Positions 1-9,940 of a stretch of 64,000 nucleotides of DNA are shown here, in pieces (position 1 is the first letter of the stretch; every line of letters begins with the position of its first letter). The position numbers were made by a program, and so were the translations under genes. The DNA is taken from the NCBI GenBank assembly GCA_003244145.1, contig QHBM01000156.1, positions 1-64,000 of the forward strand. The letters are read 5' to 3'. The stretch comes from Chthoniobacterales bacterium. GTDB lineage: Bacteria; Verrucomicrobiota; Verrucomicrobiia; Chthoniobacterales; UBA10450. A model generated the notes under the pieces. The model saw only the letters and a program-made list of their open reading frames with translations. It was not told where the DNA came from and did not search any database.

Positions 1-176
<176 letters not shown>

Positions 177-213
177 GTCATCCGGCTGCCCCCGAGCCCA
201 GGAGAGCCGCCGC

Positions 214-1152
214 ATGACCGGCCCGTCGCACCGTCTCCATCGCCACCTGATCTCGATCGAGGACCTAGATCGTGATGCGATCGAGCGGATCCTCGACCGC
301 GCCGAGTCCTTCGACGAGGTGCAGGGACGCGAGATCAAGAAGGTCCCGGCACTCCGCGGACGTACCGTCGTGAACCTGTTCTATGAGGCGAGCACGCGGA
401 CCAGCTCGTCGTTCGAGCTCGCCGCGAAGAGGCTGTCGGCCGATGTCGTGTCGATCCGCTCGACCGGATCTAGCGTCGAGAAGGGGGAGTCGCTGAAGGA
501 CACCGTGCAGACGCTGTCGGCCTACGATCCAGCCGCGATCGTGATCCGCTCCCCGCACGTCGGTGCGGCACAGCTGGTCGCCGGCTGGACGCCCGCGGCG
601 GTAATAAACGCCGGGGACGGCAAGCACGAGCATCCCACCCAGGCGCTGCTCGATCTCTACACCATCCGCTCGAAAAAAGGCGCGATCGCCGGGCTCCATG
701 TCGTCATCATTGGCGATGTTCTGTTCAGCCGCGTGGCCCGCTCGAATATTTTCGGCCTGCTCAAGCTCGGCGCGCGGGTTACGCTGGTGGGCCCGAGCAC
801 ACTCGTGCCGCGCGTATTTGAAAAACTCGGCGTCACCGTCTCGCACAAGCTCGATGAAGTCCTGCCCACGGCCGACGTGGTTAATTTGCTCCGCATTCAA
901 CACGAACGACAGCGGAAGGAATATTTTCCGGGAATCGGCGAATACATCCGCTTGTTCGGCCTGACGAAAGAGCGCGGCAAAAAGCTGAAACCGGATTGTC
1001 TCATCATGCATCCCGGCCCGATAAATCGCGGCGTCGAAATCGACAGCGACCTGGCCGACGGCGCGCAAAGCGTGATCCTCGATCAGGTCACCAACGGTCT
1101 CGCGATCCGAATGGCGGTTCTCTATCTCTGCGGAGGGATTGCCACGCCATGA
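214..1152 (+). CDS. pyrB: Aspartate carbamoyltransferase catalytic subunit (internally chimeric composition)
   Basis: Condenses carbamoyl phosphate with aspartate in de novo pyrimidine synthesis. Seen: the carbamoyl-phosphate motif EASTRTSSSFE (about residues 50-60), GDGKHEHPTQALLDLYT (about 132-148) and the aspartate-binding end MHPGPINRGVEID. The ATG at 214 is chosen because it follows GGAGAG and gives 312 residues, normal for the family; an upstream in-frame ATG at 127 lies inside pyrR. The stop overlaps pyrC (ATGA). Oddity: residues 1-149 use GAG 10 of 10 times for Glu and AAG 6 of 6 for Lys, while the rest uses GAA 6 of 7 and AAA 6 of 10. The N-terminal half reads like a thermoleophilic actinobacterium and the C-terminal half like the rest of the window. 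Confidence 0.95.
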   Translation: MTGPSHRLHRHLISIEDLDRDAIERILDRAESFDEVQGREIKKVPALRGRTVVNLFYEASTRTSSSFELAAKRLSADVVSIRSTGSSVEKGESLKDTVQTLSAYDPAAIVIRSPHVGAAQLVAGWTPAAVINAGDGKHEHPTQALLDLYTIRSKKGAIAGLHVVIIGDVLFSRVARSNIFGLLKLGARVTLVGPSTLVPRVFEKLGVTVSHKLDEVLPTADVVNLLRIQHERQRKEYFPGIGEYIRLFGLTKERGKKLKPDCLIMHPGPINRGVEIDSDLADGAQSVILDQVTNGLAIRMAVLYLCGGIATP

Positions 1153-2426
1153 ACATGGTCATCCGCAACGGCCGCATCATCGATCCCGCGAACAAACGCG
1201 ACGAAGTTGGCGATCTTTTTGTCGTCGATGGAAAAATCGCCGGCGATGTTAGAAACTCGAAACCAGAAGTCATCGATGCGAGCGGACTCATCGTCGCGCC
1301 CGGCTTGATCGATCTCCACGTTCATCTGCGGGAACCGGGCTTTGGCTGGAAGGAAACAATCGAGACCGGCGCGCGTGCCGCGGCGGCGGGAGGATTCACC
1401 ACCATCGTCTGCATGCCGAATACTTCGCCGGTTGCGGACAGTCCGAGCACCATCGCCTGGATCAAAGACCGCGCGGCGGAAGTCGCTTGCGTCAACGTTC
1501 TGCCGACGGGGGCGATCTCAAAAGGCCTGATGGGCGAAGAGCTGGCGCCGATCGGTTCGCTCGCGCAAGCCGGCGTGGTCGCGATCACCGACGACGGCCG
1601 CTGTGTCCAAAACAACGAGCTTATGCGCCGCGCCGTCGAATATGCGCGCATGGTCGGCGTGCCGGTGTTCGATCATTGTCAGGATTACAATCTCGTCGGC
1701 ACTGGCGTCGTGCATGAGGGTTATTGGAGTACGCTCCTTGGTCTGCCCGGCTGGCCCAGCGCCGGGGAGGAAGCGATCGTGATGCGCAATGTTCTCCTGG
1801 CGGAACTCTGCGATCATCACATCCATTGCCAGCACGTCAGCGCCGCGGGCAGCGTGCGGATTTTGCGCGAAGCCCGGGCGCGCGGCGTCAAAGTCAGCGG
1901 CGAAGTTTGTCCGCATCACCTCGCGCTGACCGATGAGGCGATTCAAAACTTCGATACGAACTGCAAGATGAATCCGCCGTTGCGCGCGCAGGAAGATGTC
2001 GCCGCATTGCTGGAGGGAATTGCAGACGGCACGATCTCGATTCTCGCGAGCGATCACGCACCGCACGCGAAGTTTGAGAAGGAAGTCGAGTTCGATGCCG
2101 CGCCCTTCGGCATCGTCGGACTCGAAACGGAATTGGGTTTGTTTCTCGATCTCCTCGTTCACAAAAACAAAACGATTTCGCTTCCGCGGCTGATCGAGAT
2201 GTTCACGGTGAATCCCGCGCAGCTCTTGCAGATCGACGCTGGTACCCTTTCCGTCGGCCAGGCAGCGGATGTCACCTTAATCGATCCCGATTTAGAATGG
2301 TCTTTCGACGCGAGCAAGTCTCAATCGATGTCGTGCAATACGCCCTTCGACGGATGGAAACTGAAAGGCCGGGCTGTCCGCACGATCGTGCGCGGCAAAA
2401 CGGTTTGGGCGAATCAACCGGTATAG
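1149..2426 (+). CDS. pyrC: Dihydroorotase, class I
   Basis: Zinc amidohydrolase that cyclises carbamoyl-aspartate to dihydroorotate, the step after PyrB. The 425-residue protein has the metal motif HVHLREPG, the MPNTSPV loop, DHC and HIHCQHVS His ligands, and ASDHAPH with the catalytic Asp, in the usual order of a TIM-barrel amidohydrolase. Start ATG 1149 overlaps the pyrB stop by four bases, so translation is probably coupled. Codon use matches the remainder of the window. Its 3' end overlaps the convergent CBS gene by 13 bases. Confidence 0.96.
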   Translation: MNMVIRNGRIIDPANKRDEVGDLFVVDGKIAGDVRNSKPEVIDASGLIVAPGLIDLHVHLREPGFGWKETIETGARAAAAGGFTTIVCMPNTSPVADSPSTIAWIKDRAAEVACVNVLPTGAISKGLMGEELAPIGSLAQAGVVAITDDGRCVQNNELMRRAVEYARMVGVPVFDHCQDYNLVGTGVVHEGYWSTLLGLPGWPSAGEEAIVMRNVLLAELCDHHIHCQHVSAAGSVRILREARARGVKVSGEVCPHHLALTDEAIQNFDTNCKMNPPLRAQEDVAALLEGIADGTISILASDHAPHAKFEKEVEFDAAPFGIVGLETELGLFLDLLVHKNKTISLPRLIEMFTVNPAQLLQIDAGTLSVGQAADVTLIDPDLEWSFDASKSQSMSCNTPFDGWKLKGRAVRTIVRGKTVWANQPV

Positions 2427-2863
2427 CCGCCCGAGATGTACATCTCGAGATGCGCGATCGCTGCGGATTGGGTGGCGATGACCCATTTTACCAGATCGCC
2501 AATCGAAATAATGCCGCGGATCATGTCGCCATCCATCACCGGCAGGTGCCGGATGCGTTTGTCGGTCATCATCCGCAAACAATTTTCCACCGGCTCGCGC
2601 GAGTGGACCACGGTCAGCTCGCTCGACATGATTTCGCGCACCTCGGTTTCTTTCGAGCGCTTCCCCCGCAGCATGACCTTCCGCGTGTAATCGCGTTCCG
2701 AAATCATGCCGACGAGCTGTCCGTCCTGAATAACGAGGAGCGCGCCGACGTTCTTGTTCGCCATCAACTCCACCGCCTCGAAGACGGTGGCGCCGGGTGA
2801 GACCGAGAAAATCTCTGTCCCTTTTTGAGCGAGAATCGCGTCAATTGTGCCGCTTACATCCAT
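2414..2863 (-). CDS. CBS-domain pair protein
   Basis: About 149 residues from MDVSGTIDAIL: a tandem CBS pair and nothing else. Repeat one contains NVGALLVIQDGQLVGMISERD, repeat two contains RHLPVMDGDMIRGIISIGDL, both classic CBS cores with the adenosyl-ligand-binding turn. Such stand-alone pairs usually sense adenine nucleotides and act on partner enzymes; no partner can be named here. A TTG nine codons upstream (2890) is an alternative start without better ribosome-binding site. Convergent with pyrC. Confidence 0.85.
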   Translation of the reverse strand: MDVSGTIDAILAQKGTEIFSVSPGATVFEAVELMANKNVGALLVIQDGQLVGMISERDYTRKVMLRGKRSKETEVREIMSSELTVVHSREPVENCLRMMTDKRIRHLPVMDGDMIRGIISIGDLVKWVIATQSAAIAHLEMYISGGYTG

Positions 2864-2953
2864 GATCGAAAGGCGCTGCCTGCGCAGCAAATCCGCCGAG
2901 GTGAATGAAGGTAGCGACCCGCCCCGTGCGTTGCAATACTTTCTCTGCGCCGA

Positions 2954-3142
2954 TCAGACCCGCTTCGGAAAGGCGAAGTCGAATTCCTTTTGCCGAGGAC
3001 GTTCGATTGGCTCAGCCGAGGCGGACAACGAAAGGCGCAGGGCGCGCAGAACACGCAGCCCGCGCTCAATCCGATCGGGCCGGTAGGAAGTGGGAATGAC
3101 GATCAAGCTGCGACGCGCGTAATGAGTTTTGTATCTTTTCAT
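2954..3142 (-). CDS. Possible small basic protein
   Basis: A 62-residue frame beginning MKRYKTHYARRSLIVIPT, rich in Arg. It sits alone in a 370-base gap between the CBS gene and the WYL regulator. I recognise no family and the ribosome-binding site is weak (AAGATGA), so it may be chance. Confidence 0.22.
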   Translation of the reverse strand: MKRYKTHYARRSLIVIPTSYRPDRIERGLRVLRALRLSLSASAEPIERPRQKEFDFAFPKRV

Positions 3143-3179
3143 GGCGTCATCTTGAAACAGGGGGTAGGACATTGACTGT

Positions 3180-3216
3180 CCGAGGCTTAAATATTTTAAT
3201 TATTTTTTGCCCAGGC
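3180..3216. promoter_or_regulatory. AT-rich promoter-like tract upstream of WYL regulator
   Basis: A strikingly AT-rich stretch (TTAAATATTTTAATTATTTT at about 3186-3205) in GC-rich surroundings, 20-45 bases before the WYL gene. This is plausible promoter or operator DNA for that regulator. No exact -35/-10 pair can be assigned. Confidence 0.35.
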
Positions 3217-3232
3217 CGGACCCACCATTTCG

Positions 3233-4210
3233 ATGAGCGCTGAGAATTTTTCCCGCCCGCCGCTTCAACGCATGATGCGTTTGCACGCGGCCCTGAAATC
3301 ACATCACTTCCCGAACTGCCAGAAGATCGCGGCCGAGCTGGAGGTCTCCCCCAAGACAATTCAGCGCGACATCGAGTTCATGCGCGACCGGCTTGGGCTA
3401 CCGATCGATTATCACTCGGGCCGCTTCGGTTATTATTACAGCGAACCGGTCACGGCTTTTCCGAACATCGAAGTTTCAGAAGGCGAAATCACCGCGCTTT
3501 TCGTCGCTCAAAAAGCGCTGGCCCAATATAAGGGGACGCCGTTCGAACGGCCGTTGCAATCGGCCTTTCGAAAAATCACGGACGGATTGAAGGACCGCGT
3601 TTCGTTTTCCTGGACCGATCTGGAGGATGTCATCTCATTCCGGAGCGCCGGCGCCAGTCCGGCCGATCTCGAACTTTTTGAGGTCGTGAGCAAAGCGGTT
3701 CTGCGTTCGATCGAGCTGAACTTCGAGTACCGGAAATTGAAGAGCAGCGGATACGAAGCGCGCAGCGTCCGGCCGTATCACCTCGGGTGTCTCGAAAATC
3801 AATGGTACCTCTTCGCGCAGGATTTGGATCGAGGTCAGCTGCGCACCTTCGCGCTTCCGCGGATGCGAAAGGTTTCCCTAACGAGCAAGAGCTTTCGCCG
3901 TCCGGCGGACTTTTCCATCAGCAGAATTTTGAGCGGAAGCTTTGGCGTTTTCTCTTCGGGGAAGAAGCACCGGATCCGGCTGCAATTCGATTCCTTCGCC
4001 GCGCGTTTGGTTTCGGAACGCACCTGGCACGAATCGCAGCGGGTGCAGTCGCGCCCCGATGGTTCGATTATTCTGCGGTTGGAGCTCGGAGGCCTGGAAG
4101 AGATCGAGCGATGGATCCTGAGCTGGGGCAGCCATGTTCGCGTCCTGGAACCGGCCGCGCTGGCCGAACAAATTCGGAAAGAGGCGGCGGCAATTACGAA
4201 ACTGTACTGA
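3233..4210 (+). CDS. WYL-domain transcriptional regulator
   Basis: 325 residues. N-terminal helix-turn-helix of DeoR/HTH_11 type (about 10-60, with CQKIAAELEVSPKTIQRDIEFM as recognition region), then a WYL domain (about 145-325) recognisable by RPYHLGCLENQWYLFAQDL and a C-terminal WCX extension. WYL proteins are ligand-binding regulators of stress, DNA damage or phage defence functions; the target here is unknown. Convergent with sufD (10-base gap), so it is not simply an operon member of the suf genes. Confidence 0.88.
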   Translation: MSAENFSRPPLQRMMRLHAALKSHHFPNCQKIAAELEVSPKTIQRDIEFMRDRLGLPIDYHSGRFGYYYSEPVTAFPNIEVSEGEITALFVAQKALAQYKGTPFERPLQSAFRKITDGLKDRVSFSWTDLEDVISFRSAGASPADLELFEVVSKAVLRSIELNFEYRKLKSSGYEARSVRPYHLGCLENQWYLFAQDLDRGQLRTFALPRMRKVSLTSKSFRRPADFSISRILSGSFGVFSSGKKHRIRLQFDSFAARLVSERTWHESQRVQSRPDGSIILRLELGGLEEIERWILSWGSHVRVLEPAALAEQIRKEAAAITKLY

Positions 4211-4220
4211 ATTCGTGCCG

Positions 4221-5588
4221 CTACTCGCGCGAGCGGAGCTGGAACTTCGCTTCGATCAATCCGTGGATCAGGTCGGTGATGGCGGGATGCGACAGGCGAT
4301 CGACGACTTCATTCAGGAATCCGGCGACGAGCAATTGTTTGGCAATGGCCGCGGGGATCCCGCGCGAAAGGAGATAAAACATTTCGTCTTCGCTGAGCTG
4401 GCCGGAAGTCGCGCCGTGGCTGCACTTCACGTTGTCCGCGAGGATTTCGAGCCCGGGCATCGAGTTGGCTTCGGCGTCGTCGCTCAATAACAGATTCCGT
4501 ACGGTTTGGTAGGCGTCGGTGAAATGCGCGTGCGGCTCGACCCGGATCAGGCCGCCGAAAGTGCTTTTCGCGCTATCGGTCAGCGCATTTTTGTAAAGCA
4601 GATCGCTCGTGGTGTGCGGCGACGCGTGGTCCTGAAGGGTGCGCGCGTCGAATTCCTGCGCGCCGTGCGCGACCGAGACCGCGAGCAGATCACTCCTCGC
4701 GCCTTCGCCAATGAGACGGCTGAGGCTTTCGAAGCGCGAATAGTTTCCGCCGAGATGCACATTCAAACTCAAGGCTGAGGATTCGCGCGCGGCGGTGGTG
4801 GCGTTGATTTGGATGGCGAGTGTCTTCTCGTTCCAGTTTTGCGCGCAGATGTAATTCACTTTCGCGCCGCGACCGACCACGAGATCGTTTACTCCGCAGG
4901 CGAACCCCGCGCGGTTCGGATGGGCCGAGCGAAAATGTTCGAGCACTGTCACCTTGGATAATTCGTCGGCGATCAGAAGAGTGTGGGGAAAAACGGAAGC
5001 GTTCTCCCCGTGCAACCAATGAAAGATTTCGATCGGCAACTCCACTTCCACTCCGCGCGGCACATAGACGAACGTCCCAGAAGTCACGAACGCTTCGTGG
5101 AGCGCCGCGAATTTCGCCGAGCCGAGCGCGGCCGGCTGCGCCATGAAATGCCGGCGGAACAAATCTTCGTGTTCGATGATGGCGCGTTCGAGCGGTTTTA
5201 GGATCACGCCGCTCTTGAGAAGTTTTTCCGGAAGCGGATCGCGCCGCAGGAGTTGGTCGTCGGCGAAGATCAGGCGTCCCGCGACCTCCTTGAGGCCGGT
5301 GGAAAGATCAAGAATTTCTTCACGTTCCTTTTCACTGAGGCGAGTGCTGTGTACGAATGGAGAGAGATCGAGCGCGTTGACATTCGAAAAACGCCAGGGT
5401 TGATCCTTGCGGTTCGGAAACGGAAGCGACTCGAACTTCGCCCAGGCCGCGCTCTGTTGCTCGCGAAACCAGGCGGGAAGCCCGGCGGCGCGCGCTTCAG
5501 AAGGTCCGGAGAGAATCGCCGGCTCGGAGTATTCCTGCGGCGTCCCGGGTTCCATTACTTCATCAAGAACAGCGGTGTGGTTAGTCAT
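4221..5588 (-). CDS. sufD: Fe-S cluster assembly protein SufD
   Basis: Scaffold partner of SufB in the SufBC2D complex. 455 residues from MTNHTAVLDEV. Recognisable beta-helix family segments: FVYVPRGVEVELPIEIFHWL, KCSHGATSGQLSEDEMFYLLSRGI and the terminal helix AIAKQLLVAGFLNEV. The KCSHGAT element containing the conserved Cys and His of SufD is present. Last gene of sufC-sufB-sufD; 71 bases separate it from sufB. An in-frame start seven codons upstream (5609) is less likely. No cysteine desulfurase (sufS) or SufE/SufU gene is in the window. Confidence 0.96.
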   Translation of the reverse strand: MTNHTAVLDEVMEPGTPQEYSEPAILSGPSEARAAGLPAWFREQQSAAWAKFESLPFPNRKDQPWRFSNVNALDLSPFVHSTRLSEKEREEILDLSTGLKEVAGRLIFADDQLLRRDPLPEKLLKSGVILKPLERAIIEHEDLFRRHFMAQPAALGSAKFAALHEAFVTSGTFVYVPRGVEVELPIEIFHWLHGENASVFPHTLLIADELSKVTVLEHFRSAHPNRAGFACGVNDLVVGRGAKVNYICAQNWNEKTLAIQINATTAARESSALSLNVHLGGNYSRFESLSRLIGEGARSDLLAVSVAHGAQEFDARTLQDHASPHTTSDLLYKNALTDSAKSTFGGLIRVEPHAHFTDAYQTVRNLLLSDDAEANSMPGLEILADNVKCSHGATSGQLSEDEMFYLLSRGIPAAIAKQLLVAGFLNEVVDRLSHPAITDLIHGLIEAKFQLRSRE

Positions 5589-5659
5589 TGCCCGAAAAAT
5601 AAGACGCAAACGGCGGCCCGAAGACCGCCGTGGATCGCTCCTGTCTTGGGGGCGAAACC

Positions 5660-7069
5660 CTAGCCGACCGAGCCTTCCATCTCAAGCTCGATCAGGCGCT
5701 TGAGCTCGACGCTGTATTCCATGGGGAATTGGCGCACGAGATCGTTCACGAAGCCGTTCACGCTCAAACTCATGGCCTGCGCTTCGGTCAGGCCGCGCTG
5801 TTGCATGTAAAAAATCTGCTCGGCGCTGACCTGGCTGACGCTCGCTTCGTGCTGGACGGAATTGCCGGTGCCGCGAACAGTGATAGCCGGATAAGTGTCG
5901 GTCCGGCTGGTCGAGTTGATCAGGAGCGCGTCGCATTCCGTGTTGTTCTTGCAATTCTTGAGGTGCTTCGGGATTTGGACGAGGCCCCGATAAGTGGCGC
6001 GTCCCTGGCCGATGCTGATGCTTTTGGAAATGATGTTGCTGGTGGTTTCATCCGCCGCGTGCACCATTTTCGCGCCGGTATCCTGGTGTTGCCCGTCGCC
6101 CGCGAGCGCGATCGAAAGCACTTCGCCCCGCGCGCGCCGGCCCTTCATGATCACGCCCGGATACTTCATCGTGAGCCGCGAGCCGATGTTGCAGTCGATC
6201 CATTTCACTTCGGCATCTTCGTGGGCGATGCCGCGTTTGGTGACGAGGTTAAAAACATTCGACGACCAGTTTTGGACGGTGATGTATTGGAGCTTCGCGC
6301 CCTTCATCGCCACCAGCTCGACCACGGCGCTGTGCAAAGTGGCGGTGTTGAATTTCGGCGCGGTGCAGCCTTCCATGTAGGTCAGTTCCGAGCCTTCGTC
6401 GCAAATGATGAGGGTGCGCTCGAACTGGCCGAAGTTCTCGGCGTTGATCCGGAAATAAGCTTGGAGCGGATGTTTCACCTTCACTCCCGGCGGGACGTAG
6501 ATGAACGAGCCGCCGCTGAAGACGGCCGAATTGAGCGCGCTGAATTTATTGTCGCCGACCGGAATGACTTTGCCGAACCACTTCCGGAAAATCTCCGGAT
6601 GATTCTTCAAGCCTTCCGCGCTGCCGACGAAAATGACGCCCTGTTCGCCGACGGCTTTCTTGATGTTGGAGTAAACCGCCTCGCTGTCGAATTGCGCTTC
6701 GACGCCGGCCAGAAACTTGCGTTCCTGTTCCGGAATGCCGAGCCGCTCGAACGTGCGCTTGACGTCGTCCGGCACATCTTCCCAATTGCGTTTCGGCTGC
6801 GTCCCGCCGCTGAGATAATAGCGGATATTATCGAAAACGATCGCTTCCAGGTCCTTGCTCGCCCAGTGGGTCGGCATCGGTTTGCTCAGGAAAGTTTTGT
6901 AGGCCTTGAGGCGGAACTCGCGCACCCAATCGGGATCTTCCTTGATGTCGGAGATGAAGTGGATCGTTTTTTCGGTCAAGCCGACGCCGGCATCGTGCGT
7001 ATGCGTTTCGGGATAAGCGAAGTTCCCGACATTCCGTTCGATTTCCAAAGGTGATGCTTCTTTAACCAT
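5660..7069 (-). CDS. sufB: Fe-S cluster assembly scaffold SufB
   Basis: 469 residues, the normal length. Conserved features include [50 protein letters not shown] and [14 protein letters not shown] with the conserved cysteines, and the end [17 protein letters not shown]. Assembles nascent Fe-S clusters with SufC and SufD in the cytosol. The ribosome-binding site GAGGAA lies six bases before the ATG, partly formed by a copy of the CCTAACGA octamer (7080-7087). Only 13 bases separate it from sufC. Confidence 0.98.
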   Translation of the reverse strand: MVKEASPLEIERNVGNFAYPETHTHDAGVGLTEKTIHFISDIKEDPDWVREFRLKAYKTFLSKPMPTHWASKDLEAIVFDNIRYYLSGGTQPKRNWEDVPDDVKRTFERLGIPEQERKFLAGVEAQFDSEAVYSNIKKAVGEQGVIFVGSAEGLKNHPEIFRKWFGKVIPVGDNKFSALNSAVFSGGSFIYVPPGVKVKHPLQAYFRINAENFGQFERTLIICDEGSELTYMEGCTAPKFNTATLHSAVVELVAMKGAKLQYITVQNWSSNVFNLVTKRGIAHEDAEVKWIDCNIGSRLTMKYPGVIMKGRRARGEVLSIALAGDGQHQDTGAKMVHAADETTSNIISKSISIGQGRATYRGLVQIPKHLKNCKNNTECDALLINSTSRTDTYPAITVRGTGNSVQHEASVSQVSAEQIFYMQQRGLTEAQAMSLSVNGFVNDLVRQFPMEYSVELKRLIELEMEGSVG

Positions 7070-7082
7070 AAAAAATTCCTCG

Positions 7083-7856
7083 TTAGGCCAAGGCCGGTTC
7101 CCTGGCTGTGGTCTTCACTTCTTCGTAACTTTCGTAGCCTTTTTCTTCGAGTTCCAGAGCGAGTTCTTTCCCGCCGCTGCGCACAATCCGGCCCTGCACC
7201 ATAACGTGAACGTGGTCCGGGATAATGTAATCGAGCAGGCGCTGGTAATGGGTAATGACGAGAATGCCCCGGCCCGGCCCGCGCATGACGTTGACTCCGT
7301 GCGCCACCACTTTGAGCGCGTCGATATCGAGACCGCTGTCGGTTTCGTCGAGCACGGCGTATTTCGGTTCGAGCATGGCGAGTTGCAGGATTTCGTTCCG
7401 CTTCTTTTCGCCGCCGGAGAATCCTTCGTTCACGGAACGCGAAGTGAATGAGCGATCCATTTCTAACAAATCCATCTTCTCGTAAAGCCTCGCGTAATAA
7501 TCGGTCGCCTCGAGTTCTTCACCTTCAGGCATTCGGGCCTGGACCGCGGCGCGGAGAAAATTCGCGATCGTGACGCCGGGAATTTCGCTCGGATATTGGA
7601 AGGCAAGAAAGAGGCCTTTACGGGCGCGTTCGTCCGGCGCGAGCTCCATGATGTTCTCGCCATCCATCAGGATTTCGCCCGAGGTCACTTTGTAATCGGG
7701 ATGGCCGGCAAGCACCTTGGCCAGGGTGCTTTTGCCGGAACCGTTCGGCCCCATGATGGCGTGCACTTCGCCTTTCGGAATAGCCAGGGAAAGGCCACGG
7801 ATAATCTCCTGTTCGCCGATCGAAACCCGTAGATTGGTAATGGACAATTGACTCAT
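7083..7856 (-). CDS. sufC: SufC ATPase of the Suf Fe-S assembly complex
   Basis: ABC-type ATPase that drives SufB/SufD rearrangement. 257 residues from [17 protein letters not shown]. Walker [10 protein letters not shown] (36-44), signature [14 protein letters not shown], and [16 protein letters not shown] with the SufC-typical D-E-T-D-S-G Walker B variation. A start six codons upstream (7874) has no better support. First gene of the suf unit; the cyclase gene ends 67 bases upstream on the same strand, so the suf genes could have their own promoter in that gap or be read through from it. Confidence 0.97.
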   Translation of the reverse strand: MSQLSITNLRVSIGEQEIIRGLSLAIPKGEVHAIMGPNGSGKSTLAKVLAGHPDYKVTSGEILMDGENIMELAPDERARKGLFLAFQYPSEIPGVTIANFLRAAVQARMPEGEELEATDYYARLYEKMDLLEMDRSFTSRSVNEGFSGGEKKRNEILQLAMLEPKYAVLDETDSGLDIDALKVVAHGVNVMRGPGRGILVITHYQRLLDYIIPDHVHVMVQGRIVRSGGKELALELEEKGYESYEEVKTTAREPALA

Positions 7857-7923
7857 TTGCGGGACACAGAACATAGCCAGTTCCCGCGGGTTTGCGAGCA
7901 GTCAATCCGGGGCGGCGGATGGG

Positions 7924-9852
7924 CTAGAGAAGACCAGCCGCGCTCAGGCTGGCGGTTTGCGGTGCGATCGCTCCGCACACTTCAAAAATCTCCACCGGCT
8001 CCGGCACACCCTTGATCGTGGCCAGGCCCAGGGGCCGGAGTTCGAATTCCTCGATCACGAGGGCCATGACGTCTTTGCCCACGATCAGATCAGCGCCGAG
8101 ATCTTTGGTTAACTCCTGCAGTTTCCAGCTCACGTTCACGGCTTCGCCGATGACGGTGAATTCCATCCGCTGCGGCGAACCGATATTGCCCACGACGACC
8201 TCGCCATGATTCAGCGCGACGCCGATGCGCAATTGCGGCAGACCCTTGGCGGCCCAGCCTCGATTTAATCGCGCCAATTCCTGCTTCATGGCCAGTGCGG
8301 CGCGGACAGCATTGGTGGCGTCATTGCGAACCCCCTCGCTGTGGGTGTTACCCCAGACGGCCATGACCGCATCGCCAATAAATTTGTCGAGAGTGCCGCC
8401 GAAACGAAAAACGCATTCGACCATCGCCGTGAGGTATTCATTCAATTGCGCCACGAGCGCTTGCGGATCGCTCCTGGCGGTCACGAACGAATAACCGCGG
8501 ATATCCGAGAACAGGATGGTGGCGGGTTTGAGGACGCCGCCCAGTGACTGCGCGTAAAGCTTCGGCTGATCGAGCAGTTCGCGAACGACGTTTTTCGAAA
8601 CATATTTTTCGAGGGTGCGGCGGACGCGATTTTTTTCCACGCGTTCCAAGGTGAGATCGGAAACCAGGCCGAGCAGGATGGTGAAGTTGAGCTCCGCGCC
8701 GGGAGCGACGAGCGGCAAGAGAACGGAGGCGTGATTGAAGGCGAGCAACGCGCCCCAGGCAGCCGCGCAATTGACTGCGCCCAAGGCAAGCAGGCGCAGC
8801 CAGGGCGAGCGGATCAGGAGCGACAGGGCGATCGCGATCAAGCCGGCGCAGACGATCAGAGCCAGACCGAAATTAGGGGACAGCTCCCGGATGAACTCGC
8901 CGTGGAGGGCTGCGTTTATCGCGTTCAAATGAATTTCGGGGCCGGGCATCGAGCCGAGCGGCGTCGAATGCTCATCGTGCTGCCAGTTACCTTCCGCGCC
9001 CACGAGCACGATTTTGCCGCGAAAAAATTCACCGGATTGATAGTTATGCTGCCAATATTTCGGCACAAAGATTTCGAAAATGGAATGAGGAGGAAAACCT
9101 TCGCGCGGGGCGCTCGTGAAGCGGAACATTTGCTGTCCGGCCCCTGTCGGGACCGCTGCCTCGAAACCTGCCTTGATCAGGCCGCGCGCGGCCAGCGAGA
9201 GAAAAACTTCGGAGTCGCTTTGCGGATTATCGCCTTGCACTTGCTCAACCGTGACGCGGTATTGGGCCCGGCGGACCACCTCGTCTTCATCGGGCCAGAA
9301 GTTCGTGAAGCCAATGCGATCGTCGATGATTGTCTCCTGGGGCAGGAGAGTCTCGGCGGGGCGCGTGTGACTGGCGCGCAGCCCACTCGATTGGACGAAA
9401 TTGCTGCCAATTACGACATGATCGCGGAAACGATCCAGGGCCGACCGAAACGGTTCGTCTCCCTCCGTGGACGTGGGAAAGGTGAGGTCGAAAATGACCA
9501 CGCGCGCACCGGAATGAATCAGCCTTTCGAGAATAAGACCGTAGGTTTCGCGCGGCCACGGGAACTTTGAGCTCATCAACTGCAACGCGCGTCTCTCTTT
9601 TCCATCGTTAGGCCCGAGCTCGAACCCGCGTTCGATATCCAGTTCGCCGTCCACACCGACCGACTCCGATTCGATCGCCATGAAAACGAGGTCCGGATTG
9701 GCCGGCGTTTTTTTTCCCGCGCGCGCGAGCGCATCCGCATAGGAATTCTTCAGGCGCAGGAACGGATAGGGCGGGCGGAAATCGAGCGCGATCAAACAGG
9801 CCATGCCCGCAAGGGCGATGGCAAGAATGACGAGAGCGCGTCGGTTAAACAT
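7924..9852 (-). CDS. CHASE2-domain adenylate cyclase, membrane-bound
   Basis: 642 residues: TM helix (about 7-24), periplasmic CHASE2 sensor (about 30-330), three TM helices (about 335-410) and a class III cyclase domain (about 445-620). Metal-binding Asp residues lie in FSDIRGYSF and GDAVMAVWG. The Lys of GTLDKFIGD and the Thr of EFTVIGEAVN suggest ATP specificity. The transition-state Arg expected four residues after the VN Asn is Lys here (VNVSWKLQ), so activity might be lowered. Divergent from a beta-barrel and FecR gene; CHASE2 cyclases and FecR proteins are often neighbours. The downstream kinase at 13026 has a cNMP-binding domain and could be the receiver of cAMP. Confidence 0.9.
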   Translation of the reverse strand: MFNRRALVILAIALAGMACLIALDFRPPYPFLRLKNSYADALARAGKKTPANPDLVFMAIESESVGVDGELDIERGFELGPNDGKERRALQLMSSKFPWPRETYGLILERLIHSGARVVIFDLTFPTSTEGDEPFRSALDRFRDHVVIGSNFVQSSGLRASHTRPAETLLPQETIIDDRIGFTNFWPDEDEVVRRAQYRVTVEQVQGDNPQSDSEVFLSLAARGLIKAGFEAAVPTGAGQQMFRFTSAPREGFPPHSIFEIFVPKYWQHNYQSGEFFRGKIVLVGAEGNWQHDEHSTPLGSMPGPEIHLNAINAALHGEFIRELSPNFGLALIVCAGLIAIALSLLIRSPWLRLLALGAVNCAAAWGALLAFNHASVLLPLVAPGAELNFTILLGLVSDLTLERVEKNRVRRTLEKYVSKNVVRELLDQPKLYAQSLGGVLKPATILFSDIRGYSFVTARSDPQALVAQLNEYLTAMVECVFRFGGTLDKFIGDAVMAVWGNTHSEGVRNDATNAVRAALAMKQELARLNRGWAAKGLPQLRIGVALNHGEVVVGNIGSPQRMEFTVIGEAVNVSWKLQELTKDLGADLIVGKDVMALVIEEFELRPLGLATIKGVPEPVEIFEVCGAIAPQTASLSAAGLL

Positions 9853-9940
9853 CCGGCAAACGGGGAGCGGAAAGCATGCCGGACGGGCGTTGCGCCAGGC
9901 GACCTCCCGAAGGGGGCATGGACTTTGCTAAACGTCTTGC

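Noticed and set aside
265-1068. 267-codon minus-strand frame opposite pyrB
   Set aside because: Shadow of pyrB; no family features.
5630-7054. 474-codon open frame on the plus strand opposite sufB
   Set aside because: Fully antisense to sufB, no recognisable domain, composition typical of the reverse of GC-rich coding DNA.
8731-9570. 279-codon plus-strand frame opposite the cyclase
   Set aside because: Antisense to the CHASE2 region, which has strong protein-level evidence.
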